Shown: in pieces, positions 56,752 through 64,000 of the stretch | Layout: every line of letters starts with the position of its first letter | How positions within the stretch are numbered: position 1 is the stretch's first letter | NCBI RefSeq assembly: GCF_021917145.1 | Contig: NC_061062.1 | Coordinates: 4,989,847 to 5,053,846 of the forward strand | Direction of reading: 5' to 3' | DNA length: 64,000 nucleotides | From: Hypomesus transpacificus | Taxonomy: Eukaryota; Chordata; Actinopteri; Osmeriformes; Osmeridae | The notes under the pieces: generated by a model | The model's input: only the letters and a program-made list of their open reading frames with translations | What the model was told of the DNA's origin: nothing | Databases searched by the model: none | Translations under genes and position numbers: made by a program

Positions 56752-56825
56752 GTCTCTGTGGCGCAATTGGCTAGCGAGTTCGGCTGTTAACCGAAAGGAT
56801 GGTGGTTCGAGCCCACCCAGGGACG
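56752..56825 (+). tRNA. trnan-guu: tRNA-Asn(GTT), unit 4, D-stem mismatch
   Basis: GCGAG replaces GCGCG after the D loop, giving one mismatch. Anticodon and T arms intact; T4 follows. Confidence 0.85.
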
Positions 56826-57113
56826 AATGTGTAGTTGTTTTCCTCTGTTGTGTGTCTTGCCTGTGTGACAATGAGCTGTACCGCCGTCGGAGCTGGAAAA
56901 TGTCTGAAAAAAATGCAGTCCTCCGCTCTACCAACTGAGCTGTCAAAGGGCGAGCGAGCGAGCGGGTCATCTTTTATTTGCGAGGAAGGCATGCCATCCC
57001 CAATTTTGGGCATAACGTTCTAAGGTGGCTTTCGAAGATGCTGTCGACCCCACCTTAAAGCGCCCACTCGAAGAGAAAATAGAAGGCTGAGCCCGTCTCT
57101 GCTGACAGAGCAA

Positions 57114-57187
57114 GGCGCCGTGGCTTAGTTGGTCAAAGCGCCTGTCTAGTAAACAGGAGATCCTGAGTTCAAATCTCAGCGGTACCT
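57114..57187 (+). tRNA. trnat-agu: tRNA-Thr(AGT), unit 5, acceptor mismatch
   Basis: The 3' acceptor strand reads GGTACC instead of GGTGCC, a C-A mismatch at pair 3-70. Rest intact, T5 follows. Confidence 0.88.
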
Positions 57188-57362
57188 TTTTAGGCTCAAG
57201 TTTGCATCCTTTGTCTCAAAGTCATGGGGTGCAACGGAGACAAAGGTTGAAAGCCGGACCATCCCCATTAAAAGCTTCCATTGTTACCTTAAAGTCAGGT
57301 ACATAAGAGAGACAACTTAGGCCTGCTTCATCCCGCGCTGCCACCCAGTTTGAGGACCCTTT

Positions 57363-57435
57363 CGCCCGAACAGGGACTTGAACCCTGGACCCTCAGATTA
57401 AAAGTCTGATGCTCTGCCGACTGAGCTATCCGGGC
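57363..57435 (-). tRNA. trnak-uuu: tRNA-Lys(TTT), unit 5
   Basis: Complete consensus copy, identical to unit 1. Confidence 0.96.
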
Positions 57436-57547
57436 TCTGGAAAGGCAGGGAACACTGAGCCCTTCGGGGAACCTCTGCATGTACATCTCCTTCGCTACAC
57501 AGACCCCTAAGGATCGCATGGCAAATCCACACAGGTCAATCGTTGGG

Positions 57548-57639
57548 GGCTCTGTGGCGCAATGGATAGCGCATTGGACTTCTAGGCAGGTGGAGGAAAA
57601 GCCATTCAAAGGTTGTGGGTTCGAGTCCCACCAGAGTCG
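57548..57639 (+). tRNA. trnar-ucu: tRNA-Arg(TCT) with intron, unit 5, canonical acceptor
   Basis: GGCTCTG/CAGAGTC acceptor with the GGCAGGTGG-type intron; T4 follows. Confidence 0.96.
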
Positions 57640-57786
57640 TTCACTCTTTTGCTCCGATCGCGGGAATGGTAATTTGCGCGGCCACCCCCCCTCCTCTTCT
57701 TCACGGGACTCCTGGCACTCGTCTCCCGGCGTTTCCTTCCGTCTTCCGGTCCTTCCATTTTCCGGTCCTGTTTCCGTAAAGGCAGG

Positions 57787-57860
57787 GTCTCTGTGGCGCA
57801 ATTGGCTAGCGCGTTAGGCTGTTAACCGAAAGGATGGTGGTTCGAGCCCACCCAGGGACA
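57787..57860 (+). tRNA. trnan-guu: tRNA-Asn(GTT), unit 5, anticodon-stem change
   Basis: TTAGG replaces TTCGG (A-G mismatch in the anticodon stem), and the discriminator position is A instead of G. Confidence 0.82.
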
Positions 57861-58140
57861 AATGTGTAGTTGTTTTCCTCTGTTGTGTGTCTTGCCTGTG
57901 TGACAATGAGCTGTACCGCCGTCGGAGCTGGAAAATGTCTGAAAAAAATGCAGTCCTCCGCTCTACCAACTGAGCTGTCAAAGGGCGAGCAGGGGATCTT
58001 TTATTTGCGAGGAAGGCATGCCATCCCCCATTTTGGGCATAACGTTCTAAGGTGGCTTTCGAAGATGCTGTCGACCCCACCCTAAAGCGCCCACTCGAAG
58101 AGAAAATAGAAGGCTGAGCCCGTCTCTGCTGACAGAGCAA

Positions 58141-58214
58141 GGCGCCGTGGCTTAGTTGGTCAAAGCGCCTGTCTAGTAAACAGGAGATCCTGAGTTCAAA
58201 TCTCAGCGGTGCCT
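58141..58214 (+). tRNA. trnat-agu: tRNA-Thr(AGT), unit 6
   Basis: Consensus with AGTTGG D loop; T5 follows. Confidence 0.96.
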
Positions 58215-58389
58215 TTTTAGGCTCAAGTTTGCATCCTTTGTCTCAAAGTCATGGGGTGCAACGGAGACAAAGGTTGAAAGCCGGACCATCCCCATTAAAA
58301 GCTTCCATTGTTACCTTAAAGTCAGGTACATAAGAGAGACAACTTAGGCCTGCTTCATCCCGCGCTGCCACACAGTTTGAGGGCCCTTT

Positions 58390-58462
58390 CGCCCGAACAG
58401 GGACTTGAACCCTGGACCCTCAGATTAAAAGTCTGATGCTCTGCCGACTGAGCTATCCGGGC
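58390..58462 (-). tRNA. trnak-uuu: tRNA-Lys(TTT), unit 6
   Basis: Consensus tRNA body. The 3' flank carries the variant GAGGGCCCTTT (plus strand) shared only with unit 10. Confidence 0.96.
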
Positions 58463-58574
58463 TCTGGAAATGCAGGGAACACTGAGCCCTTCGGGGAACC
58501 TCTGCACGTACATCTCCTTCGCTACACAGACCCCTAAGGATCGCATGGCGAATCCACACAGGTCAATCGTCGGG

Positions 58575-58666
58575 GGCTCAGTGGCGCAATGGATAGCGCA
58601 TTGGACTTCTAGGCAGGGGGAGGAAAAGCCCTTCAAAGGTTGTGGGTTCGAGTCCCACCAAAGTCG
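58575..58666 (+). tRNA. trnar-ucu: tRNA-Arg(TCT) variant, two acceptor mismatches, unit 6
   Basis: GGCTCAG against CAAAGTC leaves A-A and C-A mismatches. Position 38 of the anticodon loop is C (CCCTTCAAAGG) rather than A, next to the splice site. Processing or stability may be impaired. Confidence 0.82.
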
Positions 58667-58821
58667 TTCACTCTTTTGCTCCCGTCGACCGATCGCGGGA
58701 AGAGTTATTTGCGCGGCCTCTCCTCCTCCTCTTCTTCACGGGACTCCTGGCACTCGTCTCCCGGCGTTTCCGTCCGTCTTCCGGTCCTCCCATTTTTCGG
58801 TCCTGTTTCCGTAAAGGCAGG

Positions 58822-58895
58822 GTCTCTGTGGCGCAATTGGCTAGCGCGTTCGGCTGTTAACCGAAAGGATGGTGGTTCGAGCCCACCCAGGGACG
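58822..58895 (+). tRNA. trnan-guu: tRNA-Asn(GTT), unit 6
   Basis: Consensus copy with T4 terminator. Confidence 0.96.
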
Positions 58896-59175
58896 AATGT
58901 GTAGTTGTTTTCCTCTGTTGTGTGTCTTGCCTGTGTGACAATGAGCTGTACCGCCGTCGGAGCTGGAAAATGTCTGAAAAAAATGCAGTCCTCCGCTCTA
59001 CCAACTGAGCTGTCAAAGGGCGAGCGGGGGATCTTTTATTTGCGAGGAAGGCATGCCATCCCCCATTTTGGGCAAAACGTTCTAAGGTGGCTTTCGAAGA
59101 TGCTGTCGACCCCACCTTAAAACGCCCACTCGAAGAGAAAACAGAAGGCTGAGCCCGTCTCTGCTGACAGAGCAA

Positions 59176-59249
59176 GGCGCCGTGGCTTAGCTGGTCAAAG
59201 CGCCTGTCTAGTAAACAGGAGATCCTGAGTTCAAATCTCAGCGGTGCCT
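59176..59249 (+). tRNA. trnat-agu: tRNA-Thr(AGT), unit 7
   Basis: Consensus, AGCTGG D loop; T5 follows. Confidence 0.96.
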
Positions 59250-59477
59250 TTTTAGGCTCAAGTTTGCATCCTTTGTCTCAAAGTCATGGGGTGCAACGGA
59301 GACAAAGGTTGCGTGCCACAAGTCACGCTCCGTGGTTTGAACACACAGCTCACACAGGGACTTGAAAGCCGGACCCTCCCCATTAAAAGCTTCCATTGTT
59401 ACCTTAAAGTCAGGTACATAAGAGAGACAACTTAGGCCTGCTTCATCCCGCGCTGCCACACAGTTTGAGGACCCTTT

Positions 59478-59550
59478 CGCCCGAACAGGGACTTGAACCC
59501 TGGACCCTCAGATTAAAAGTCTGATGCTCTGCCGACTGAGCTATCCGGGC
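59478..59550 (-). tRNA. trnak-uuu: tRNA-Lys(TTT), unit 7
   Basis: Consensus copy. The 51-bp segment missing in units 4-6 is present again downstream. Confidence 0.96.
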
Positions 59551-59662
59551 TCTGGAAAGGCAGGGAACACTGAGCCCTTCGGGGAACCTCTGCATGTACA
59601 TCTCCTTCGCTACACAGACCCCTAAGGATCGCATGGCGAATCCACACAGGTCAATCGTTGGG

Positions 59663-59754
59663 GGCTCTGTGGCGCAATGGATAGCGCATTGGACTTCTAG
59701 GCAGGGGGAGGAAAAGCCATTCAAAGGTTGTGGGTTCGAGTCCCACCAGAGTCG
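59663..59754 (+). tRNA. trnar-ucu: tRNA-Arg(TCT) with intron, unit 7, canonical acceptor
   Basis: GGCTCTG/CAGAGTC acceptor, intron GGCAGGGGGAGGAAAAGCC, A38, T4 nearby. The last fully canonical Arg copy before the variant block. Confidence 0.96.
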
Positions 59755-59909
59755 TTCACTCTTTTGCTCCCGTCGACCGATCGCGGGAAGAGTAATTTGC
59801 GCGGCCACTCCCCCTCCTCTTCTTCACGGGACTCCTGGCACTCGTCTCCCGGCGTTTCCTTCCGTCTTCCGGTCCTTCCATTTTCCGGTCCTGTTTCCGT
59901 AAAGGCAGG

Positions 59910-59983
59910 GTCTCTGTGGCGCAATTGGCTAGCGCGTTCGGCTGTTAACCGAAAGGATGGTGGTTCGAGCCCACCCAGGGACG
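59910..59983 (+). tRNA. trnan-guu: tRNA-Asn(GTT), unit 7
   Basis: Consensus copy with T4 terminator. Confidence 0.96.
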
Positions 59984-60263
59984 AATGTGTAGTTGTTTTC
60001 CTCTGTTGTGTGTCTTGCCTGTGTGACAATGAGCTGTACCGCCGTCGGAGCTGGAAAATGTCTGAAAAAAATGCAGTCCTCCGCTCTACCAACTGAGCTG
60101 TCAAAGGGCGAGCAGGGGATCTTTTATTTGCGAGGAAGGCATGCCATCCCCCATTTTGGGCAAAACGTTCTAAGGTGGCTTTCGAAGATGCTGTCGACCC
60201 CACCTTAAAACGCCCACTCGAAGAGAAAACAGAAGGCTGAGCCCGTCTCTGCTGACAGAGCAA

Positions 60264-60337
60264 GGCGCCGTGGCTTAGTTGGTCAAAGTGCCTGTCTAGT
60301 AAACAGGAGATCCTGAGTTCAAATCTCAGCGGTGCCT
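60264..60337 (+). tRNA. trnat-agu: tRNA-Thr(AGT), unit 8
   Basis: AAAGTG replaces AAAGCG, turning the first D-stem pair into a G-T wobble. Otherwise consensus. Confidence 0.92.
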
Positions 60338-60565
60338 TTTTAGGCTCAAGTTTGCATCCTTTGTCTCAAAGTCATGGGGTGCAACGGAGACAAAGGTTGC
60401 GTGCCACAAGTCACGCTCCGTGGTTTGAACACACAGCTCACACAGGGACTTGAAAGCCGGACCCTCCCCATTAAAAGCTTCCATTGTTACCTTAAAGTCA
60501 GGTACATAAGAGAGACAACTTAGGCCTGCTTCATCCCGCGCTGCCACACAGTTTGAGGACCCTTT

Positions 60566-60638
60566 CGCCCGAACAGGGACTTGAACCCTGGACCCTCAGA
60601 TTAAAAGTCTGATGCTCTGCCGACTGAGCTATCCGGGC
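60566..60638 (-). tRNA. trnak-uuu: tRNA-Lys(TTT), unit 8
   Basis: Consensus copy. Confidence 0.96.
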
Positions 60639-60750
60639 TCTGGAAAGGCAGGGAACACTGAGCCCTTCGGGGAACCTCTGCATGTACATCTCCTTCGCTA
60701 CACAGACCCCTAAGGATCGCATGGCGAATCCACACAGGTCAATCGTCGGG

Positions 60751-60842
60751 GGCTCAGTGGCGCAATGGATAGCGCATTGGACTTCTAGGCAGGTGGAGGA
60801 AAAGCCATTCAAAGGTTGTGGGTTCGAGTCCCACCAAAGTCG
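60751..60842 (+). tRNA. trnar-ucu: tRNA-Arg(TCT) variant, two acceptor mismatches, unit 8
   Basis: GGCTCAG/CAAAGTC acceptor as in unit 6, but A38 is retained (CCATTCAAAGG). Confidence 0.84.
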
Positions 60843-60997
60843 TTCACTCTTTTGCTCCCGTCGACCGATCGCGGGAAGAGTTATTTGCGCGGCCTCTCCT
60901 CCTCCTCTTCTTCACGGGACTCCTGGCACTCGTCTCCCGGCGTTTCCGTCCGTCTTCCGGTCCTTCCATTTTTCGGTCCTGTTTCCGTAAAGGCAGG

Positions 60998-61071
60998 GTC
61001 TCTGTGGCGCAATTGGCTAGCGCGTTCGGCTGTTAACCGAAAGGATGGTGGTTCGAGCCCACCCAGGGACG
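60998..61071 (+). tRNA. trnan-guu: tRNA-Asn(GTT), unit 8
   Basis: Consensus copy with T4 terminator. Confidence 0.96.
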
Positions 61072-61351
61072 AATGTGTAGTTGTTTTCCTCTGTTGTGTG
61101 TCTTGCCTGTGTGACAATGAGCTGTACCGCCGTCGGAGCTGGAAAATGTCTGAAAAAAATGCAGTCCTCCGCTCTACCAACTGAGCTGTCAAAGGGCGAG
61201 CGGGGGATCTTTTATTTGCGAGGAAGGCATGCCATCCCCCATTTTGGGCAAAACGTTCTAAGGTGGCTTTCGAAGATGCTGTCGACCCCACCTTAAAACG
61301 CCCACTCGAAGAGAAAACAGAAGGCTGAGCCCGTCTCTGCTGACAGAGCAA

Positions 61352-61425
61352 GGCGCCGTGGCTTAGCTGGTCAAAGCGCCTGTCTAGTAAACAGGAGATC
61401 CTGAGTTCAAATCTCAGCGGTGCCT
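61352..61425 (+). tRNA. trnat-agu: tRNA-Thr(AGT), unit 9
   Basis: Consensus; T5 follows. Confidence 0.96.
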
Positions 61426-61653
61426 TTTTAGGCTCAAGTTTGCATCCTTTGTCTCAAAGTCATGGGGTGCAACGGAGACAAAGGTTGCGTGCCACAAGTC
61501 ACGCTCCGTGGTTTGAACACACAGCTCACACAGGGACTTGAAAGCCGGACCCTCCCCATTAAAAGCTTCCATTGTTACCTTAAAGTCAGGTACATAAGAG
61601 AGACAACTTAGGCCTGCTTCATCCCGCGCTGCCACACAGTTTGAGGACCCTTT

Positions 61654-61726
61654 CGCCCGAACAGGGACTTGAACCCTGGACCCTCAGATTAAAAGTCTGA
61701 TGCTCTGCCGACTGAGCTATCCGGGC
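61654..61726 (-). tRNA. trnak-uuu: tRNA-Lys(TTT), unit 9
   Basis: Consensus copy. Confidence 0.96.
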
Positions 61727-61838
61727 TCTGGAAATGCAGGGAACACTGAGCCCTTCGGGGAACCTCTGCATGTACATCTCCTTCGCTACACAGACCCCTA
61801 AGGATCGCATGGCGAATCCACACAGGTCAATCGTCGGG

Positions 61839-61930
61839 GGCTCAGTGGCGCAATGGATAGCGCATTGGACTTCTAGGCAGGTGGAGGAAAAGCCCTTCAA
61901 AGGTTGTGGGTTCGAGTCCCACCAAAGTCG
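61839..61930 (+). tRNA. trnar-ucu: tRNA-Arg(TCT) variant, two acceptor mismatches, unit 9
   Basis: GGCTCAG/CAAAGTC plus C38, with the GGCAGGTGG-type intron. Confidence 0.82.
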
Positions 61931-62085
61931 TTCACTCTTTTGCTCCCGTCGACCGATCGCGGGAAGAGTTATTTGCGCGGCCTCTCCTCCTCCTCTTCTT
62001 CACGGGACTCCTGGCACTCGTCTCCCGGCGTTTCCGTCCGTCTTCCGGTCCTCCCATTTTTCGGTCCTGTTTCCGTAAAGGCAGG

Positions 62086-62159
62086 GTCTCTGTGGCGCAA
62101 TTGGCTAGCGCGTTCGGCTGTTAACCGAAAGGATGGTGGTTCGAGCCCACCCAGGGACG
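62086..62159 (+). tRNA. trnan-guu: tRNA-Asn(GTT), unit 9
   Basis: Consensus copy with T4 terminator. Confidence 0.96.
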
Positions 62160-62439
62160 AATGTGTAGTTGTTTTCCTCTGTTGTGTGTCTTGCCTGTGT
62201 GACAATGAGCTGTACCGCCGTCGGAGCTGGAAAATGTCTGAAAAAAATGCAGTCCTCCGCTCTACCAACTGAGCTGTCAAAGGGCGAGCGGGGGATCTTT
62301 TATTTGCGAGGAAGGCATGCCATCCCCCATTTTGGGCAAAACGTTCTAAGGTGGCTTTCGAAGATGCTGTCGACCCCACCTTAAAACGCCCACTCGAAGA
62401 GAAAACAGAAGGCTGAGCCCGTCTCTGCTGACAGAGCAA

Positions 62440-62513
62440 GGCGCCGTGGCTTAGTTGGTCAAAGCGCCTGTCTAGTAAACAGGAGATCCTGAGTTCAAAT
62501 CTCAGCGGTGCCT
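62440..62513 (+). tRNA. trnat-agu: tRNA-Thr(AGT), unit 10
   Basis: Consensus, AGTTGG D loop; T5 follows. Confidence 0.96.
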
Positions 62514-62741
62514 TTTTAGGCTCAAGTTTGCATCCTTTGTCTCAAAGTCATGGGGTGCAACGGAGACAAAGGTTGCGTGCCACAAGTCACGCTCCGTGGT
62601 TTGAACACACAGCTCACACAGGGACTTGAAAGCCGGACCCTCCCCATTAAAAGCTTCCATTGTTACCTTAAAGTCAGGTACATAAGAGAGACAACTTAGG
62701 CCTGCTTCATCCCGCGCTGCCACACAGTTTGAGGGCCCTTT

Positions 62742-62814
62742 CGCCCGAACAGGGACTTGAACCCTGGACCCTCAGATTAAAAGTCTGATGCTCTGCCGAC
62801 TGAGCTATCCGGGC
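62742..62814 (-). tRNA. trnak-uuu: tRNA-Lys(TTT), unit 10
   Basis: Consensus body with the GAGGGCCC flank otherwise seen only in unit 6. Confidence 0.96.
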
Positions 62815-62926
62815 TCTGGAAATGCAGGGAACACTGAGCCCTTCGGGGAACCTCTGCACGTACATCTCCTTCGCTACACAGACCCCTAAGGATCGCATGG
62901 CGAATCCACACAGGTCAATCGTCGGG

Positions 62927-63018
62927 GGCTCAGTGGCGCAATGGATAGCGCATTGGACTTCTAGGCAGGGGGAGGAAAAGCCCTTCAAAGGTTGTGGGTT
63001 CGAGTCCCACCAAAGTCG
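62927..63018 (+). tRNA. trnar-ucu: tRNA-Arg(TCT) variant, two acceptor mismatches, unit 10
   Basis: GGCTCAG/CAAAGTC, C38 and the GGCAGGGGG-type intron, the same combination as unit 6. Confidence 0.82.
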
Positions 63019-63173
63019 TTCACTCTTTTGCTCCCGTCGACCGATCGCGGGAAGAGTTATTTGCGCGGCCTCTCCTCCTCCTCTTCTTCACGGGACTCCT
63101 GGCACTCGTCTCCCGGCGTTTCCGTCCGTCTTCCGGTCCTCCCATTTTTCGGTCCTGTTTCCGTAAAGGCAGG

Positions 63174-63247
63174 GTCTCTGTGGCGCAATTGGCTAGCGCG
63201 TTCGGCTGTTAACCGAAAGGATGGTGGTTCGAGCCCACCCAGGGACG
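63174..63247 (+). tRNA. trnan-guu: tRNA-Asn(GTT), unit 10
   Basis: Consensus copy with T4 terminator. Confidence 0.96.
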
Positions 63248-63527
63248 AATGTGTAGTTGTTTTCCTCTGTTGTGTGTCTTGCCTGTGTGACAATGAGCTG
63301 TACCGCCGTCGGAGCTGGAAAATGTCTGAAAAAAATGCAGTCCTCCGCTCTACCAACTGAGCTGTCAAAGGGCGAGCAGGGGATCTTTTATTTGCGAGGA
63401 AGGCATGCCATCCCCCATTTTGGGCATAACGTTCTAAGGTGGCTTTCGAAGATGCTGTCGACCCCACCTTAAAGCGCCCACTCGAAGAGAAAATAGAAGG
63501 CTGAGCCCGTCTCTGCTGACAGAGCAA

Positions 63528-63601
63528 GGCGCTGTGGCTTAGTTGGTCAAAGCGCCTGTCTAGTAAACAGGAGATCCTGAGTTCAAATCTCAGCGGTGCC
63601 T
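63528..63601 (+). tRNA. trnat-agu: tRNA-Thr(AGT), unit 11
   Basis: GGCGCTG acceptor start gives a T-G wobble in place of C-G; otherwise consensus. T5 follows. Confidence 0.93.
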
Positions 63602-63723
63602 TTTTAGGCTCAAGTTTGCATCCTTTGTCTCAAAGTCATGGGGTGCACCTCTGCATGTACATCTCCTTCGCTACACAGACCCCTAAAGATCGCATGGCGA
63701 ATCCACACAGGTCAATCGTCGGG

Positions 63724-63815
63724 GGCTCAGTGGCGCAATGGATAGCGCATTGGACTTCTAGGCAGGTGGAGGAAAAGCCCTTCAAAGGTTATGGGTTCGA
63801 GTCCCACCAAAGTCG
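63724..63815 (+). tRNA. trnar-ucu: tRNA-Arg(TCT) variant, unit 11
   Basis: GGCTCAG/CAAAGTC, C38, and GGTTATGGG replaces GGTTGTGGG at the first T-stem base, adding a further weakened pair. The most divergent Arg copy here. The unit has lost its tRNA-Lys by a deletion joining GGGGTGCA to CCTCTGCATG near 63648. Confidence 0.75.
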
Positions 63816-63970
63816 TTCACTCTTTTGCTCCCGTCGACCAATCGCGGGAAGAGTTATTTGCGCGGCCTCTCCTCCTCCTCTTCTTCACGGGACTCCTGGC
63901 ACTCGTCTCCCGGCGTTTCCGTCCGTCTTCCGGTCCTCCCATTTTTCGGTCCTGTTTCCGTAAAGGCAGG

Positions 63971-64000
63971 GTCTCTGTGGCGCAATTGGATAGCGCGTTC
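63971..64000 (+). tRNA. trnan-guu: tRNA-Asn(GTT), unit 11, cut by window end
   Basis: First 30 nt only, with GGATAGC in place of GGCTAGC in the D loop. The rest lies beyond the right edge. Confidence 0.8.

Larger units (their letters stand above)
51665..64000. repeat. Tandem tRNA macro-repeat array, ~11 units plus a leading partial one
   Basis: The unit order is Thr(AGT)+, Lys(TTT)-, Arg(TCT)+, Asn(GTT)+ and a minus-strand Tyr-like half. tRNA-Thr starts mark the units: 52866, 53953, 55032, (truncated, about 56098), 57114, 58141, 59176, 60264, 61352, 62440, 63528. The last four steps are exactly 1088 bp; others are 1027-1087 because of indels. A leading partial unit (51665-51951 plus 52805-52865) is split by a transposon. 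The array continues past the right edge. Spacers are as conserved as the tRNAs between neighbouring units, the mark of recent unequal exchange or conversion. Confidence 0.97.

Noticed and set aside
52928-62723. Recurrent 73-codon minus-strand frame beginning MAARDEAGLSC
   Set aside because: It is present in seven units but crosses the tRNA-Lys remnant and ends in tRNA-Thr. Conservation is explained by homogenisation. The 51-bp deletion in units 4-6 changes it without any compensating pattern.
53284-63963. Repeated plus- and minus-strand open frames of 62-225 codons in the tRNA array
   Set aside because: They run through tRNA genes and spacers and recur only because the array is tandem. Frames differ by indels between units and none resembles a protein family.
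1-64000. Retroviral, LTR or Polinton-type elements
   Set aside because: I looked for gag/pol/integrase/capsid-like readings and paired long terminal repeats and found none; the reverse-transcriptase pieces are of LINE type.

Overview
The window is nuclear DNA of a ray-finned (teleost) fish. Its protein-coding genes are intron-bearing and resemble vertebrate 6q24-q25 genes. The repeats are also typical of teleosts: V-SINE core domains, Rex1/L2-type LINEs, Tc1-like and hAT transposons. I cannot name the species.

Layout, left to right. (1) 1-6604, minus: the AKAP12 (gravin) scaffold gene, with its two short 5' coding exons and 4.3 kb of the large exon; the C-terminus lies off the left edge. (2) 6.6-15.0 kb: intergenic DNA with a 391-bp transposon bounded by a 9-bp target duplication, a V-SINE and an L2-type LINE fragment. 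(3) 15057-15926, plus: single-coding-exon STX11. (4) 16.6-19.3 kb: a deleted Tc1-like element and a near-perfect 39-bp x 21 minisatellite. (5) 20294-22806, minus: FBXO30, with non-coding 5' exons probably reaching 23.9 kb. (6) 24510-30346, minus: a nine-exon zona-pellucida-domain membrane protein that I cannot assign to a named orthologue. (7) 32161-50978, minus: a complete SHPRH ubiquitin ligase/SNF2 gene, reconstructed as 29 coding exons (1671 codons plus stop, all phases consistent). Its first intron is a 6-kb nest of hAT elements with a LINE. (8) 51.65-64.0 kb: a tandem tRNA array that runs off the right edge. The ~1.03-1.09 kb unit carries tRNA-Thr(AGT)+, tRNA-Lys(TTT)-, intron-containing tRNA-Arg(TCT)+ and tRNA-Asn(GTT)+, together with decayed tRNA-Lys and tRNA-Tyr halves. 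The first partial unit is interrupted by an 853-bp transposon carrying the start of a RecQ-like helicase gene.

STX11, FBXO30, SHPRH and AKAP12 all lie in the 6q24-q25 interval in human, so the block looks like an ancient linkage group. The genes do not form one pathway: AKAP12 scaffolds PKA/PKC, STX11 drives membrane fusion, and FBXO30 and SHPRH are unrelated ubiquitin ligases. The least ordinary part is the tRNA array: its unit organisation, the tRNA halves it retains, its sequence heterogeneity and the transposon in its first unit.
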